A stretch of DNA of 64,000 bases from Burkholderiales bacterium Ga0077543 (GTDB lineage: Bacteria; Pseudomonadota; Gammaproteobacteria; Burkholderiales; Burkholderiaceae_C): contig LNET01000105.1 of NCBI GenBank assembly GCA_001464055.1, forward strand, positions 24,780-88,779, given 5' to 3'. The position numbers and the translations under genes were made by a program. How positions within the stretch are numbered: the first letter of the stretch is position 1; the number at the start of each line of letters is the position of its first letter. The notes under the pieces are model-generated. The model worked only from the letters and a program-made list of their open reading frames with translations. It did not search any database and was not told the origin of the DNA. Positions 31,349 through 40,529 of this stretch are shown here, piece by piece.

Positions 31349-33423
31349 CAGGCGCCAGGTTCCGGCGGCACCGGCGCAACGTCCACCAGGCAGTCGTAGA
31401 ACGAGGGCGCACGGCCCATGTCGGTCAGCCGCTGGTGCGTCAGTTCATTGACGTTGGTGCCGTTCAGGCCGAATTTGCGCCACCAGATGCCCAGGCCATT
31501 GACGACGCCAGGCCGGGCGCGTTCGCTCACGTCGGCCCGGCACAGGTAGCTGCCGCGGTCGTTGAACACGCGAACCTTGTCGCCGCTGGCGATGCCGCGT
31601 GCGGTGGCGTCCAGGGCGTGGATCTCCAGCCGTGGCTCCTTCTCGGCGGCGCGCAGGCTGGGCACGTTCACGAACGTGCTGTTCAGGAAGTGACGGGCGG
31701 GCGGCGAGATCATCGCCAGCGGGTAGCGCCGCGCCAGCGCCGGCGCGCTGGCCGCGCACTCGTGGTTGGGCACATGGTCTGGCGCGACGCCGTCATCAGA
31801 GGCCACGGCCCGACCGCTGGCCGTGGCGAAGCCGCCTTCGGCGAATGGCGCATCGGGCAGGTTCAGGCGCACCCAGCCTCGAGCGGCCAGCCGCGCCGGG
31901 TCGACCCAGTCGGGCCTGAACGCACCTCGGGCCAGAGTCTCGTCGCTGTCGCTGAAGCAGGCCTCGTCGAAACCCATGCGCGCAGCCAGCAGCCTGAAGA
32001 TCTCGGCGTTGGAACGGGCCTGCCCCACCGGCGCGATGGCCGGCTCGTTCAGCATCGCGTAGGTGTGGCCATAGGCACTGTGGGCGTCCCAGTGCTCTAG
32101 TTGGGTGGTGGCCGGCAGAACGAAGTCGGCGTGGTCGGCGGTGTCGGTGAGGAAATGTTCCAGCACCACCGTGAACAGGTCTTCGCGCCGGAAGCCCTGG
32201 ACCACGCGGCCGCTGTGCGGCGCCACCGCCACCGGGTTGCTGTTGTAGACGACCAGAGCTTCGATCTTCGGTCCGAAGGCGGGGCTGGCCTCGCGGTTCA
32301 GGTCGTCGCCGATGGTCGACATGTTGACGGTGCGCGGTGTGCGGCCGGCCAGCAGGTCGGGCCGCTGCAGCCAGGCGTCGTTGCGGGCACGCGGAAACCA
32401 GCCGCTCGACGACATCAGCAGGCCGCCGGCACGGTGTCGCCAGGCACCGGTCAGGCAGGGCAGCATCGCCACCAGGCGCACGGCGTTGCCGGCACCGTGC
32501 ACACGCTGCATGCCGTAGTTCAGGCGGATGGCGGCCGGCTTCGTGGTGCCATAGTCGCGCGCCAGTTGGCGCACTTCGTCGGCGCCGATGCCGCACACCG
32601 CGGCCGCGCGTTCGGGCGGCCATTGCAGGGCCCGTTCGCGCAGCGACGGCCAGCCTTCGACGTGGTGCGTCAGGTAGTCGTGATCCAGCCAGTCGTGGGC
32701 GATGAGCTCGTGCATCAGGCCCAGCGCCAGCGCGCCGTCGGTGCCGGGCATCAGCGCGATGTGATGGTGGCATTTCTCGGCGGTCTCGGTCTTGCGCGGG
32801 TCGATGCACACCAGCCTGGCGCCGGCGCGCTTGGCCTGCTGCGCAAAGGTCCAGAAGTGCAGGTTGCTGGCGATGCTGTTGCTGCCCCAGATCAGGATCA
32901 GACGGCTTTCGGCGAAGAACTCGGTGTGCATGCCCAGCTTGCCGCCGTAGGCCGCCGTCAGTGCCGCGCCGCCAGCACTGGCGCAGATGGTGCGGTCCAG
33001 CAGGCTGGCGCCCAGCCGGTGGAAGAATCGCGCAGCCATGCCGTCGCCCTGCACCAGCCCCATCGTGCCGGCGTAGCTGTAGGGCAGGATGGCTTCGGGG
33101 TCGCGGGCGGCGATCGACTTCAGCCGCGTGGCGATGGCGTCCAGCGCCTCGTCCCAGCTGCAGGGCAAGAACTGACCGCTGCCCTTCGGCCCGCTGCGCT
33201 TGAGCGGGGTGAGCACGCGCGTGGGGTCGTAGCTGCGTTCGGTGTAGCGGCTCACCTTCGTGCACAGCGCGCCGTGCGTGGGCGGGTGCTCGGGGTCGCC
33301 CTGCACCTTGATGGCCACGCCGCCCTGCACGCTGACCTGCAGTGCGCAGGTGTCGGGGCAGTCGTGCGGGCAAGCACCCCTGACAATCTTCACGGGAAGC
33401 TGGGCGGCGTGGGGCGAAGTCAT
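31348..33423 (-). CDS. Molybdopterin-dependent oxidoreductase
   Basis: A 691-residue protein of the DMSO reductase superfamily. The N-terminal 4Fe-4S motif is CPHDCPDTCAL with a later LCTK cysteine. It is followed by the bis-MGD regions WGSNSIASNLHFW, IDPRKTETAEKC, and LPATTQLEHWDAHSAYG. The C-terminal molydop-binding domain (DKVRVFNDRG) completes it. There is no Tat or Sec signal, so it is cytoplasmic. It resembles assimilatory or formate-dehydrogenase-like enzymes of unknown substrate. Electron partners are not adjacent. Confidence 0.92.
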   Translation of the reverse strand: MTSPHAAQLPVKIVRGACPHDCPDTCALQVSVQGGVAIKVQGDPEHPPTHGALCTKVSRYTERSYDPTRVLTPLKRSGPKGSGQFLPCSWDEALDAIATRLKSIAARDPEAILPYSYAGTMGLVQGDGMAARFFHRLGASLLDRTICASAGGAALTAAYGGKLGMHTEFFAESRLILIWGSNSIASNLHFWTFAQQAKRAGARLVCIDPRKTETAEKCHHHIALMPGTDGALALGLMHELIAHDWLDHDYLTHHVEGWPSLRERALQWPPERAAAVCGIGADEVRQLARDYGTTKPAAIRLNYGMQRVHGAGNAVRLVAMLPCLTGAWRHRAGGLLMSSSGWFPRARNDAWLQRPDLLAGRTPRTVNMSTIGDDLNREASPAFGPKIEALVVYNSNPVAVAPHSGRVVQGFRREDLFTVVLEHFLTDTADHADFVLPATTQLEHWDAHSAYGHTYAMLNEPAIAPVGQARSNAEIFRLLAARMGFDEACFSDSDETLARGAFRPDWVDPARLAARGWVRLNLPDAPFAEGGFATASGRAVASDDGVAPDHVPNHECAASAPALARRYPLAMISPPARHFLNSTFVNVPSLRAAEKEPRLEIHALDATARGIASGDKVRVFNDRGSYLCRADVSERARPGVVNGLGIWWRKFGLNGTNVNELTHQRLTDMGRAPSFYDCLVDVAPVPPEPGA

Positions 33424-33494
33424 GCCGGGAACTGTGCCACAGGGGCCGACCGGTTGCCCCGGGCGCGCGGCACGACGCGGTGGCCAGGCCTGGC

Positions 33495-33800
33495 TCAGCG
33501 TGAGATCTTGCGGTCCACCCGGGCCACGACTCCGGCGCGCAAAGTCAGGATAGTGAGGGTCTGCGGGTCGCGCGAATGCGGGAAATAGGTCCAGGTCTTT
33601 TCCTCGGGCTGGCCCTTGACCCCACGCACCAATGCTTCGTGGTCGGGCTTGCCGATCTTGAAGACGACTTCGCCCTCGCCCATGCCGCCGCGGATGAACT
33701 TGCGTTCAGCGGCGTTGGCCGCCAGAGCAGACGTGCTGGCGCAGGCGATGAACGCGATGGCGGCGAGTCGAAGGGCGCAAAGGGCTGTCGTGGTGGTCAT
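33495..33800 (-). CDS. Small exported protein, DUF2845-like
   Basis: 101 residues with a signal peptide (LRLAAIAFIACASTSALA). The mature part IRGGMGEGEVVFKIGKPDHE resembles the SmpA/DUF2845 pattern in which a short helix carries G-M-x-x-x-E-V-x-x-x-x-G-x-P. KTWTYFPHSRDPQTLTILTL follows. Such proteins are periplasmic and often of unknown function. The start is 106 bp from the divergent M20 gene. Confidence 0.65.
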   Translation of the reverse strand: MTTTTALCALRLAAIAFIACASTSALAANAAERKFIRGGMGEGEVVFKIGKPDHEALVRGVKGQPEEKTWTYFPHSRDPQTLTILTLRAGVVARVDRKISR

Positions 33801-33906
33801 GGCGGTTACAGCAGTTGCCGCAAGGTAAAGCTCCAGCACAAACCTTACCACCGCCGGGCCACGGCTAAGATGTCCCGGATACCGAAGCCCGCCCGAGGAA
33901 CGCTGC

Positions 33907-35106
33907 ATGAACCTGATCGAACCCATCCTGGCCGACGCCGCGGCCGTGGCCGCCATCCGCCGCGACATCCACGCCCATCCGGAACTGTGCTTCAAGGAAG
34001 AGAGGACGGCCGATGTCATTGCCCAGGCCCTCACCGACTGGGGAATTCCCATCCACCGTGGCCTGGGGACGACGGGCGTGGTCGGCATCGTGAAGAGCGG
34101 CAGTTCTTCACGCGCCGTGGGCCTGCGAGCCGACATCGACGCGCTGCCGATGACGGAGCACAACACTTTTGCCCACGCCAGCAAGCACCCCGGCAGGATG
34201 CATGCCTGCGGCCATGATGGCCACACCGCGATGCTGCTCGCGGCGGCCAAGCACCTGGCCAGGCACCGCAACTTCGACGGCACGGTCTACTTGGTGTTCC
34301 AGCCCGCCGAAGAAGGTGGCGGCGGCGCACGCGAGATGATCAATGACGGCCTGTTCGACAGGTTCCCGATGGAGGCCATCTTCGGCGCCCACAACTGGCC
34401 AGGCATGGCGGTGGGGCAGTTCGCCATCAAGGACGGACCCTGCTTTGCCAGCAGCAACGAATTCAGGATCGTCGTGCGCGGCAAGGGCGCCCATGCGGCC
34501 ATGCCGCACAACGGCATCGACCCGGTGCCGGTGGCTTGCCAGATGGTGCAGGCCTTCCAGACCATCATCACACGCAACAAGCGCCCCATCGACACAGGCG
34601 TGATCTCGGTGACGATGATCCACGCCGGCGAAGCCACCAACGTCGTGCCCGACAGCTGCGTCATCGAAGGCACGGTGCGCACCTTCACGATGGACGTGCT
34701 TCAGCTGATCGAAGACCGCATGAAACTGGTGGCCGAACACACCGCCGCGGCCTTCGGTGCCACTTGCGAATTCGAGTTCCGGCGCAACTACCCGCCCACC
34801 ATCAACCACAGCGCCGAAACCGCGTTCGCGCGCCGCGTGATGACTGACATCGTCGGCGCCGACAACGTCCACGAATTCGAGCCGACGATGGGTGCGGAAG
34901 ACTTCAGCTTCTTCCTGCAGAAGACCCCCGGCGCCTACTTCCTGATCGGCAACGGCGACGGCAGCCACCGCGCCGGCGGCCACGGCCTTGGGCCCTGCAT
35001 GCTGCACAACCCCAGCTACGACTTCAACGACGAGCTGATTCCGCTGGGCGCCACGTGCTGGGTGCGCATGGCCGAAGCCTGGTTGAACGGCACGCACCGC
35101 GGCTGA
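33907..35106 (+). CDS. M20 family amidohydrolase (hippurate/N-acyl-amino-acid hydrolase type)
   Basis: 399 residues with the dinuclear zinc ligands of the M20D group. HACGHDGHTAML (Cys and His), PAEEGGGGAREM (catalytic Glu pair), and the C-terminal PTMGAEDFSFF are all present. RDIHAHPELCFKEERTAD is the family opening. The class cleaves N-acyl amino acids such as hippurate or indole-3-acetyl conjugates; the natural substrate here cannot be told. AGGAA precedes the ATG. Confidence 0.93.
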   Translation: MNLIEPILADAAAVAAIRRDIHAHPELCFKEERTADVIAQALTDWGIPIHRGLGTTGVVGIVKSGSSSRAVGLRADIDALPMTEHNTFAHASKHPGRMHACGHDGHTAMLLAAAKHLARHRNFDGTVYLVFQPAEEGGGGAREMINDGLFDRFPMEAIFGAHNWPGMAVGQFAIKDGPCFASSNEFRIVVRGKGAHAAMPHNGIDPVPVACQMVQAFQTIITRNKRPIDTGVISVTMIHAGEATNVVPDSCVIEGTVRTFTMDVLQLIEDRMKLVAEHTAAAFGATCEFEFRRNYPPTINHSAETAFARRVMTDIVGADNVHEFEPTMGAEDFSFFLQKTPGAYFLIGNGDGSHRAGGHGLGPCMLHNPSYDFNDELIPLGATCWVRMAEAWLNGTHRG

Positions 35107-35140
35107 GCGCGGGCCGCGCTTCGGTACCGGCCACGGGCCC

Positions 35141-37342
35141 TCAGGGCGTGCCCAGGAACAGGTAGGCGTTGCTGGCGCCGCGGTCGCCCAGGCCCAGCCC
35201 CAGGTAGACGGGTCCGAAGGGGGTTTCGCCGCCCAGATACACCGCCACAGAACCCAGCCAGCCCTCGCGGCGCTGGCGGGCATACGGTACCGCCACACGT
35301 CCTGCCTCGAGCGCCAGGCCCAGCCGCATGTCGCCGCGCAGGCCCAGCGGGGCCCGGCCGATGATGCGCTCCGCACGCACATGGCCGTAGGCCACGCCAT
35401 CGCCCAGGAACTGGCCCTTGGCATAGCCCGACAGGTTCAGGAAGCCCCCCAGCCGGCCCGCGTCGTTCAAGGGAAGCCGTCCGCGTGGTGAATCGACCCA
35501 GCTGCCACGCGCACCCAGCACCCATTCGCCCAGCGGCAGCGCGGCCCTGGCGGCCAGCGCCAGTCGCGTGTAGTCGTCGCGGTCGGCGTCGAAGTAGCTG
35601 GCCTGCAGTTCCCAGCCGCGCCGGGGAAAGTACAGGCTGTCGCTCTGGTCCAGGTCCAGCGAAACGATCAGGCCGCCCGTGTTGCGCACGGGAAAGAGCG
35701 AAAACACGTCCACACCGGTTTCCAGAGAGTTGCTCACCCGCTGTTCGCGCCAGCCCACGCGCAGCTGGCCCAGCAAGGCGAAGTTCATGCCCAGGCCCAG
35801 CTCGGCCTTGGAAGTGGCGCTGCGGTACTCGGCGATGCGTTGTTCAACCAGGAAGTAGTCGATGCGTTCGCGCAGGTAGCCCGCATCGGCATAGCCGAAG
35901 AAGCGCTGGGTGGGTTCCAGCGGTTGGTAGAACTCGGCTGCGACCCCTGTGTTGCTGCCCAGGTCGCCCGTGAGCAGCAACTCGCCGCCCAGCGCGTTCA
36001 GCCAGGTCTTCTGGTAGCCCACGCGCAGCTGGTAACTGGCTCCCAGCTGCAGAGATGTCTCGAGCCCCAGGCCGAAACGCAGATAGTCCGGACCCCAGCT
36101 CTTTTCCACCGGCATCACACGAAGCAGGTTGCGGCCACCCACCTGGACCAGGCTGTAATCGACGCGCTCGTAGCTGCCGTCTCCGAAGGCGCGCAGCAGG
36201 TCGCGGTTGAGCAGCGCAGTGTCCAGAGGCAACCCGGACAGCTGCTGCAGGTGGCGGGACACGGCCGCGGGATTGACACGTTCCACGCCGGCGATCTCGA
36301 TGTCGTCGACGAGTGGAGCCACCCCGCGCCTGACCGCGATGCGCTTTCGCCACTGCGCGTATTCCTCGGGGGGAAGCGACAGCACAGCCAGCTGTGCGGC
36401 TTTCAGTTCCGCCGCCAGCCGGCCATGGCCAGCTGCCTCGGCATGGCGCTCGAAGTCGGCCGCGGTGATGGTGCCCAGCCCCGGCTGGATGTAGACGTCG
36501 CGCGCCGTCAGCGAAGCCAGCGAGGCGCTCACGTTCTGTTCGGTCAGCAGGGCCACCATCTGGGCCGCAACGCTGAAGAAGCCGCTCACTTCCTCGGGCT
36601 TGAGCAGCGGTGAACCCACGTTCACGGCGATCACCACCTGCGCATTGCAGCGTTCGCGTACCTCCCGGATGGGGACGTTGTCGACCAGTCCGCCGTCCAC
36701 CAGGCGTCGGCCATCCAGTTCCTGCGGCGCCATCAGGCCGGGCACGGACATGCTGGCGCGCATCGCCAGGGTCAGGCTGCCTTCGCGCAGCACCACCCGA
36801 GCGCCATTGCCGATGTCGGTGGCGATGATCGAAACCGGCAAGGGCAGCTTGTCGAGTTCGCGCTCGATGACGTCGGCATGAACCAACTGGTTGAAGAACA
36901 GCTTGATCTTCTGCCCCGACACCACGCCGGGTGGTGCCACCAGGCCGCGCTCGGTCACGCCGGTCTCGCTGCCGGGCAGGAAACGCTGGGCCAGACGCTT
37001 GCTGCGGAAGTTCAACTCGTTGAAGTCCGGGTTGTCGATGAACATATCGTTCCAGTTGGCCTTGGCCAGCTCGGTGCGCATCTGCGCCGGGCTCAGGCCT
37101 GCAGCCCAGGCACCGGCCACCAGGGCACCCATGCTGGTGCCGGCCACGCAGTCCACCGGCACGCGCAGGCGCTCCAGAACTTCCAGCACGCCGATGTGGG
37201 CGGCACCACGGGCACCGCCACCGCCCAGTACGAGCCCGATCCTGGGCCGTTCTTCAGCCCGGGAAGGGAGTGGCGCCAAGGCCGTTGCGGCCAGCACGGC
37301 AACAAGCGCTGGCGCAACCCAGCCCCGCCTCTGGGCGTTCAT
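35141..37342 (-). CDS. Patatin-like phospholipase with POTRA and outer-membrane barrel (PlpD type)
   Basis: About 733 residues. The signal peptide (VAPALVAVLAATALAPLPSRA) is followed by a patatin lipase domain with the oxyanion loop GGGGARG, nucleophile elbow GTSMG and catalytic Asp in VDGGLVDNVP. A POTRA-like segment (IEIAGVERVNPAAVSRHLQQL) and a C-terminal bacterial surface antigen barrel follow. This is the domain order of type Vd autotransporters such as Pseudomonas PlpD. The ATG at 37342 is the most downstream start that keeps the signal peptide; an ATG at 37354 or a GTG at 37360 are alternatives. Confidence 0.92.
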   Translation of the reverse strand: MNAQRRGWVAPALVAVLAATALAPLPSRAEERPRIGLVLGGGGARGAAHIGVLEVLERLRVPVDCVAGTSMGALVAGAWAAGLSPAQMRTELAKANWNDMFIDNPDFNELNFRSKRLAQRFLPGSETGVTERGLVAPPGVVSGQKIKLFFNQLVHADVIERELDKLPLPVSIIATDIGNGARVVLREGSLTLAMRASMSVPGLMAPQELDGRRLVDGGLVDNVPIREVRERCNAQVVIAVNVGSPLLKPEEVSGFFSVAAQMVALLTEQNVSASLASLTARDVYIQPGLGTITAADFERHAEAAGHGRLAAELKAAQLAVLSLPPEEYAQWRKRIAVRRGVAPLVDDIEIAGVERVNPAAVSRHLQQLSGLPLDTALLNRDLLRAFGDGSYERVDYSLVQVGGRNLLRVMPVEKSWGPDYLRFGLGLETSLQLGASYQLRVGYQKTWLNALGGELLLTGDLGSNTGVAAEFYQPLEPTQRFFGYADAGYLRERIDYFLVEQRIAEYRSATSKAELGLGMNFALLGQLRVGWREQRVSNSLETGVDVFSLFPVRNTGGLIVSLDLDQSDSLYFPRRGWELQASYFDADRDDYTRLALAARAALPLGEWVLGARGSWVDSPRGRLPLNDAGRLGGFLNLSGYAKGQFLGDGVAYGHVRAERIIGRAPLGLRGDMRLGLALEAGRVAVPYARQRREGWLGSVAVYLGGETPFGPVYLGLGLGDRGASNAYLFLGTP

Positions 37343-37404
37343 GGTGAATGTCATTGCCACATTCTGGGCCCGGCCCAGTGCCTGGGCCGGTGGCAGGCAG
37401 GCCC

Positions 37405-38403
37405 TTACTGGATGAAACCCATCGAAGAGCGCTTTGCGCCGGCGTCGGGCAGGTCGGCGAGTTCGATGCTGGCCCGCCCGGCCAGACGGGCATTGCCGAA
37501 AGCCGTCATCCAGGCGCGGCGCATCTCGCGCGGAGCCATGGCGGAAAGGCGTTCCAGCACAGCTTCGGTCGGCTGCTGCTCGAAGCGCCGCCCCCAGTCG
37601 TGTTCGCCGCGCAGGCTGCTGTACAGGCGCAGCGCAATGGCGCGGGCGGCGTCGGCGTCGGGTGCCAGCACCTCGTAGACGTTCATCCGGTTCAGCAAGG
37701 GTTCGGGGATGCTGCGTTCGTCGTTCGCGGTGGCGACCCAGATGACCTGGCTGGCGTCGATGGCGACTTCGGCGAATTCATCGGTAAAGGACTGTGCGGT
37801 GTCGTGCTCGAGCAGGCTGTACAGGGCCCCCAGCGGGTCATAGGCATGCTCGCCGCGCGCCTTGTCGATCTCGTCGACCACCATCACCGGGTTGGCATAG
37901 GCGCCGTCGACCAGAGTTTCGAAAACCTTGCCCGGGCGTGCGCCCTTCCACTGGCTGCTGGCGCCCGACAGCACCCAGCCCGCAGTCAGGCTGCTCATGC
38001 TGATGAACCCCAGGCCGGTACCCAGGAGTCGCGAGATTTCGCGCGCAAAGTGGGTCTTGCCGATGCCGGGGGGACCCAACAGCAGCATGGGCGTGATCTC
38101 GAGCGCGTCACGGCTGTCCTGGCACAGCGCCAGTTGGCGCCTGACGTCGTCGAGCACCTCGGTGAAGTTGGGCATCTCGTCATACAGATGCTCCATCGCC
38201 GGCAGGCCGCCGGGCTTGACCTGGAAACGTTCAGGGCCCTTCTCGATCATGCGTTCGTAGGTCGCCCGAAGGGTTTCGTGTTCACGCTGGGGCAGCTTGT
38301 CCAGCCGCTGGGCGACATCGCCCACGCGATAGACCGAACGCATGCTCGCGATCGGCAACGCACTGGATGTGAAGGGAACGAGTTCCTGCAAGCGTTCGCT
38401 CAT
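37405..38403 (-). CDS. Lon-like AAA+ ATPase without protease domain
   Basis: A 332-residue AAA+ protein with Walker A LLLGPPGIGKTHFA, Walker B VMVVDEIDK, sensor 1 ATANDE and an arginine finger region PEPLLNRMNVYEV. The sequence around the ATPase resembles Lon proteases, but the protein ends without the Ser-Lys protease domain. It could be a remodelling ATPase that works with a separate partner. The client is unknown. It is 62 bp upstream of the PlpD gene, so the two may be cotranscribed. Confidence 0.88.
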   Translation of the reverse strand: MSERLQELVPFTSSALPIASMRSVYRVGDVAQRLDKLPQREHETLRATYERMIEKGPERFQVKPGGLPAMEHLYDEMPNFTEVLDDVRRQLALCQDSRDALEITPMLLLGPPGIGKTHFAREISRLLGTGLGFISMSSLTAGWVLSGASSQWKGARPGKVFETLVDGAYANPVMVVDEIDKARGEHAYDPLGALYSLLEHDTAQSFTDEFAEVAIDASQVIWVATANDERSIPEPLLNRMNVYEVLAPDADAARAIALRLYSSLRGEHDWGRRFEQQPTEAVLERLSAMAPREMRRAWMTAFGNARLAGRASIELADLPDAGAKRSSMGFIQ

Positions 38404-38682
38404 CCGGGGCTCCTTACAAACTGACTGGGGGCGACTTCATTCAAGCACAGCGTGCCACAACTGCGGAAACGAACAAGCGGCTGGGGACACCGCAGTTGCG
38501 GGGATCGGCAGCGCCTGGTGCACGGCAAAAGCATAGCAAGCAGCGGGCCGGCGCCACTCATCGCCTTCGGCTGCAGGTCGTCGGCGATGTCTGGCAATTC
38601 GTCGCAAGGGCATGGCCCGCAGCGGATGCGCTGCCTAAAGTGCACCCATCGAACAAGCCTTTCCACCCCACCAGGAAACACC
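38404..38682. other. 279-bp intergenic region with spaced inverted repeat
   Basis: No gene is seen. CAACTGCGG at 38458-38466 and its exact reverse complement CCGCAGTTG at 38490-38498 lie 23 bp apart, which would suit two binding half-sites on nearby helical faces. The stretch separates the AAA+ gene (minus) from the small membrane protein (plus) and must hold both promoters; I cannot pick out convincing -10/-35 pairs. Confidence 0.45.
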
Positions 38683-38871
38683 ATGAACACCCCTTCGTCC
38701 ATCGCCGCCCGCAGCCTGCAAGCCCCCGCCAACACTCGCATCGCGGGTGCCGGCCTGGCCGTTGTCATGACCCTGGCCATGCTGCTGGGCGTGAACCTGC
38801 TGGCCAGTGTCGACCAGCCCGCAGCGCAGATGGCCACGGCCCAGCCGGCCGCCTCTGGTGCGCAGACCTGA
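38683..38871 (+). CDS. Small single-span membrane protein (62 aa)
   Basis: 62 residues with one transmembrane segment, AGAGLAVVMTLAMLLGVNLL, preceded by a basic/polar N-terminus and followed by an Ala/Gln/Ser tail. AGGAAA lies 6-8 bases before the ATG. A strong terminator begins 57 bp after the stop, so it appears to be transcribed alone. I recognise no family; an Ala-rich tail of this kind is common in small stress or envelope proteins. Codon use is like that of its neighbours. Confidence 0.6.
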   Translation: MNTPSSIAARSLQAPANTRIAGAGLAVVMTLAMLLGVNLLASVDQPAAQMATAQPAASGAQT

Positions 38872-38927
38872 GTCCGGTGCCGCGATCTCCCCCGTTCCTC
38901 CTGCAGTCTCGACAAGAGACTTTCCAC

Positions 38928-38957
38928 GCGCCTCGGCTTGCCGGGGCGCTTTTTTTT
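38928..38957 (+). terminator. Strong Rho-independent terminator
   Basis: GCGCC at 38928-38932 pairs with GGCGC at 38945-38949. With the inner T-G wobble and CGG/CCG pairs this gives a nine-pair stem around a CTTG loop, followed directly by eight T residues (38950-38957). It ends the transcript of the 62-residue protein and faces the convergent ruvC. Confidence 0.9.
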
Positions 38958-38990
38958 GCGGCCGGTTTACGGGCACGCCCCCAAGCGGAC

Positions 38991-39539
38991 TCAGTAAGAC
39001 CGTCCCTTGCGGTACTGCGCATGCTGGCGCCGCTGCAGCGAGGTGCCACGTGCGATGGCGGCAAAAGAACTGCCGGCATGGGCGTGCGCAATGGCCAGGC
39101 CCAGCGCGTCGGCGGCGTCCTTGCCGGGCAAGGCCGGCAGCGCCAGCAGCCGCTTGACCATTTCCTGCACCTGCGACTTGTTCGCCAGGCCATGGCCGAC
39201 GATGGCCTTCTTCATCTGCAGGGCCGTGTACTCGGCCACCGGCAGGCTGCCTGACACCAGCGCTGCCAGTGCTGCACCACGCGCCTGGCCCAGCAGCAAC
39301 GTGCTTTGCGGATTGACGTTGACGAAGACGATCTCGACCGAGCAGGCCTCGGGTGCATAACGATCGACGACTTCACGCACGCCGTCGAAGATGATCTTCA
39401 GCCGTCCAGGCAGGTCGCCACGGGGAGCTTCCAGGGTGCTGATGGTGCCGCTGGCGACATAGGCCAACTGCGTGCCCAGGGCCTCGATGACACCGAAGCC
39501 GGTGCGCTGCAGGCCGGGGTCGATGCCGAGGATCCTCAT
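38991..39539 (-). CDS. ruvC: Holliday junction resolvase RuvC
   Basis: Cuts Holliday junctions with RuvAB. The 182-residue nuclease begins MRILGIDPGLQRTGFGVIE (catalytic Asp7), has VEIVFVNVNPQSTLLLGQAR (second acid), and ends with the AADALGLAIAHAH motif (last catalytic acids). The ATG at 39539 gives the conserved N-terminus. It is last in a minus-strand series 13 bp after the cdsA-like gene, an arrangement that differs from the usual purH-ruvC neighbourhood. Confidence 0.96.
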   Translation of the reverse strand: MRILGIDPGLQRTGFGVIEALGTQLAYVASGTISTLEAPRGDLPGRLKIIFDGVREVVDRYAPEACSVEIVFVNVNPQSTLLLGQARGAALAALVSGSLPVAEYTALQMKKAIVGHGLANKSQVQEMVKRLLALPALPGKDAADALGLAIAHAHAGSSFAAIARGTSLQRRQHAQYRKGRSY

Positions 39540-39552
39540 GCCGGGCCGCCCT

Positions 39553-40524
39553 TCAAACCGAAAAATACCAGCGCACGGAATGGAAGAACACCGGTGCGGC
39601 AAAACACAGCGGTGCCACGCGGTCCAGCAAGCCCACGGCACCGGTCACGCTGGCGGTGTTGCCCCACCAGCGCACGCCGGCGTCCTTCTTCAGCGCCTTC
39701 ATCACGAATTCGCCCAGGGTGCCGGCGCCGCCGGCAATGACGGCCATCACGAGTGCCTGGCCGGCCTTGAAGGGCGTGATCCAGTACAGCCCCAGGCCCA
39801 CCAGACCTGCGGCCAGCAGCCCGGCCGACCAGGCACGGTAGGAGAAGTCGCGATCGATGTGACGGGCCACCGGTCGGCGGCGCAGCCAGCGGCTGGCAGC
39901 TTCCTGGGCCAGTTGTGCGGCCACGGTCACCATCACCAGGAAAAACAACAGGAAGGCGCCGCGACCCTGGACGTTGCTGAACTCCAGCAGCAGCAGCGCG
40001 GGCGCATGGCTCAGGCCATAGACGCAGACCATGATGCCCCACTGGATCTTGGCGTTGCGTTCCAGAAAACGCTGCGGATCGCCGGCCAGCGCACTGATCA
40101 CCGGGATGACCAGGAACACGTAGACCGGAATGAACACCGTGAACAGGTCGAAGAAGCGGCCGCCGGCAATCACGTACTGCAGTGGCAGCACCACGAAGAA
40201 GGCCAGCAGCAGGCTGCGGTGGTCGCCGCGCCGGGTGTGGGCCAGCGTGATGAACTCGCGCAGCGCGAAGAAAGAGAACAGACCGAAGGCCAAGGTCGCG
40301 CCCACCGGCCCCGACAGCCAGGCTACCCAGAAAACAATGGCGCCCACCCACAGGGCGCGCAGGTCGCGCAGCAGGCGCTGGCGGCGGTGCCCCAGCGTGT
40401 CGCCTTCTTCCTGCCGGACAACGAACCAGGCCACCGCCGCCGACGCCAGCACCAGCAGGCCGAACAGGGTCAGGAACAGCAGGCCCACCTGCTGGTCGGC
40501 GGAGAGGTCGCGCAGGCTCCGCAT
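39553..40524 (-). CDS. CdsA-like phosphatidate cytidylyltransferase family protein
   Basis: A 323-residue polytopic membrane protein with eight or so hydrophobic segments (VGLLFLTLFGLLVLASAAVAW, AFFVVLPLQYVIAGG, FLLFFLVMVTVAAQL and others). The C-terminal loop LGEFVMKALKKDAGVRWWGN with VGLLDRVAPL corresponds to the CDP-alcohol-forming signature S-x-x-K-R-x-x-K-D ... GHGGxxDRxD. However, the Ser, the GHGG and the final Asp are changed, so it is probably the YnbB-type paralogue rather than the housekeeping CdsA. It is 5 bp after plsC. Confidence 0.78.
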   Translation of the reverse strand: MRSLRDLSADQQVGLLFLTLFGLLVLASAAVAWFVVRQEEGDTLGHRRQRLLRDLRALWVGAIVFWVAWLSGPVGATLAFGLFSFFALREFITLAHTRRGDHRSLLLAFFVVLPLQYVIAGGRFFDLFTVFIPVYVFLVIPVISALAGDPQRFLERNAKIQWGIMVCVYGLSHAPALLLLEFSNVQGRGAFLLFFLVMVTVAAQLAQEAASRWLRRRPVARHIDRDFSYRAWSAGLLAAGLVGLGLYWITPFKAGQALVMAVIAGGAGTLGEFVMKALKKDAGVRWWGNTASVTGAVGLLDRVAPLCFAAPVFFHSVRWYFSV

Positions 40525-40529
40525 GGTCT

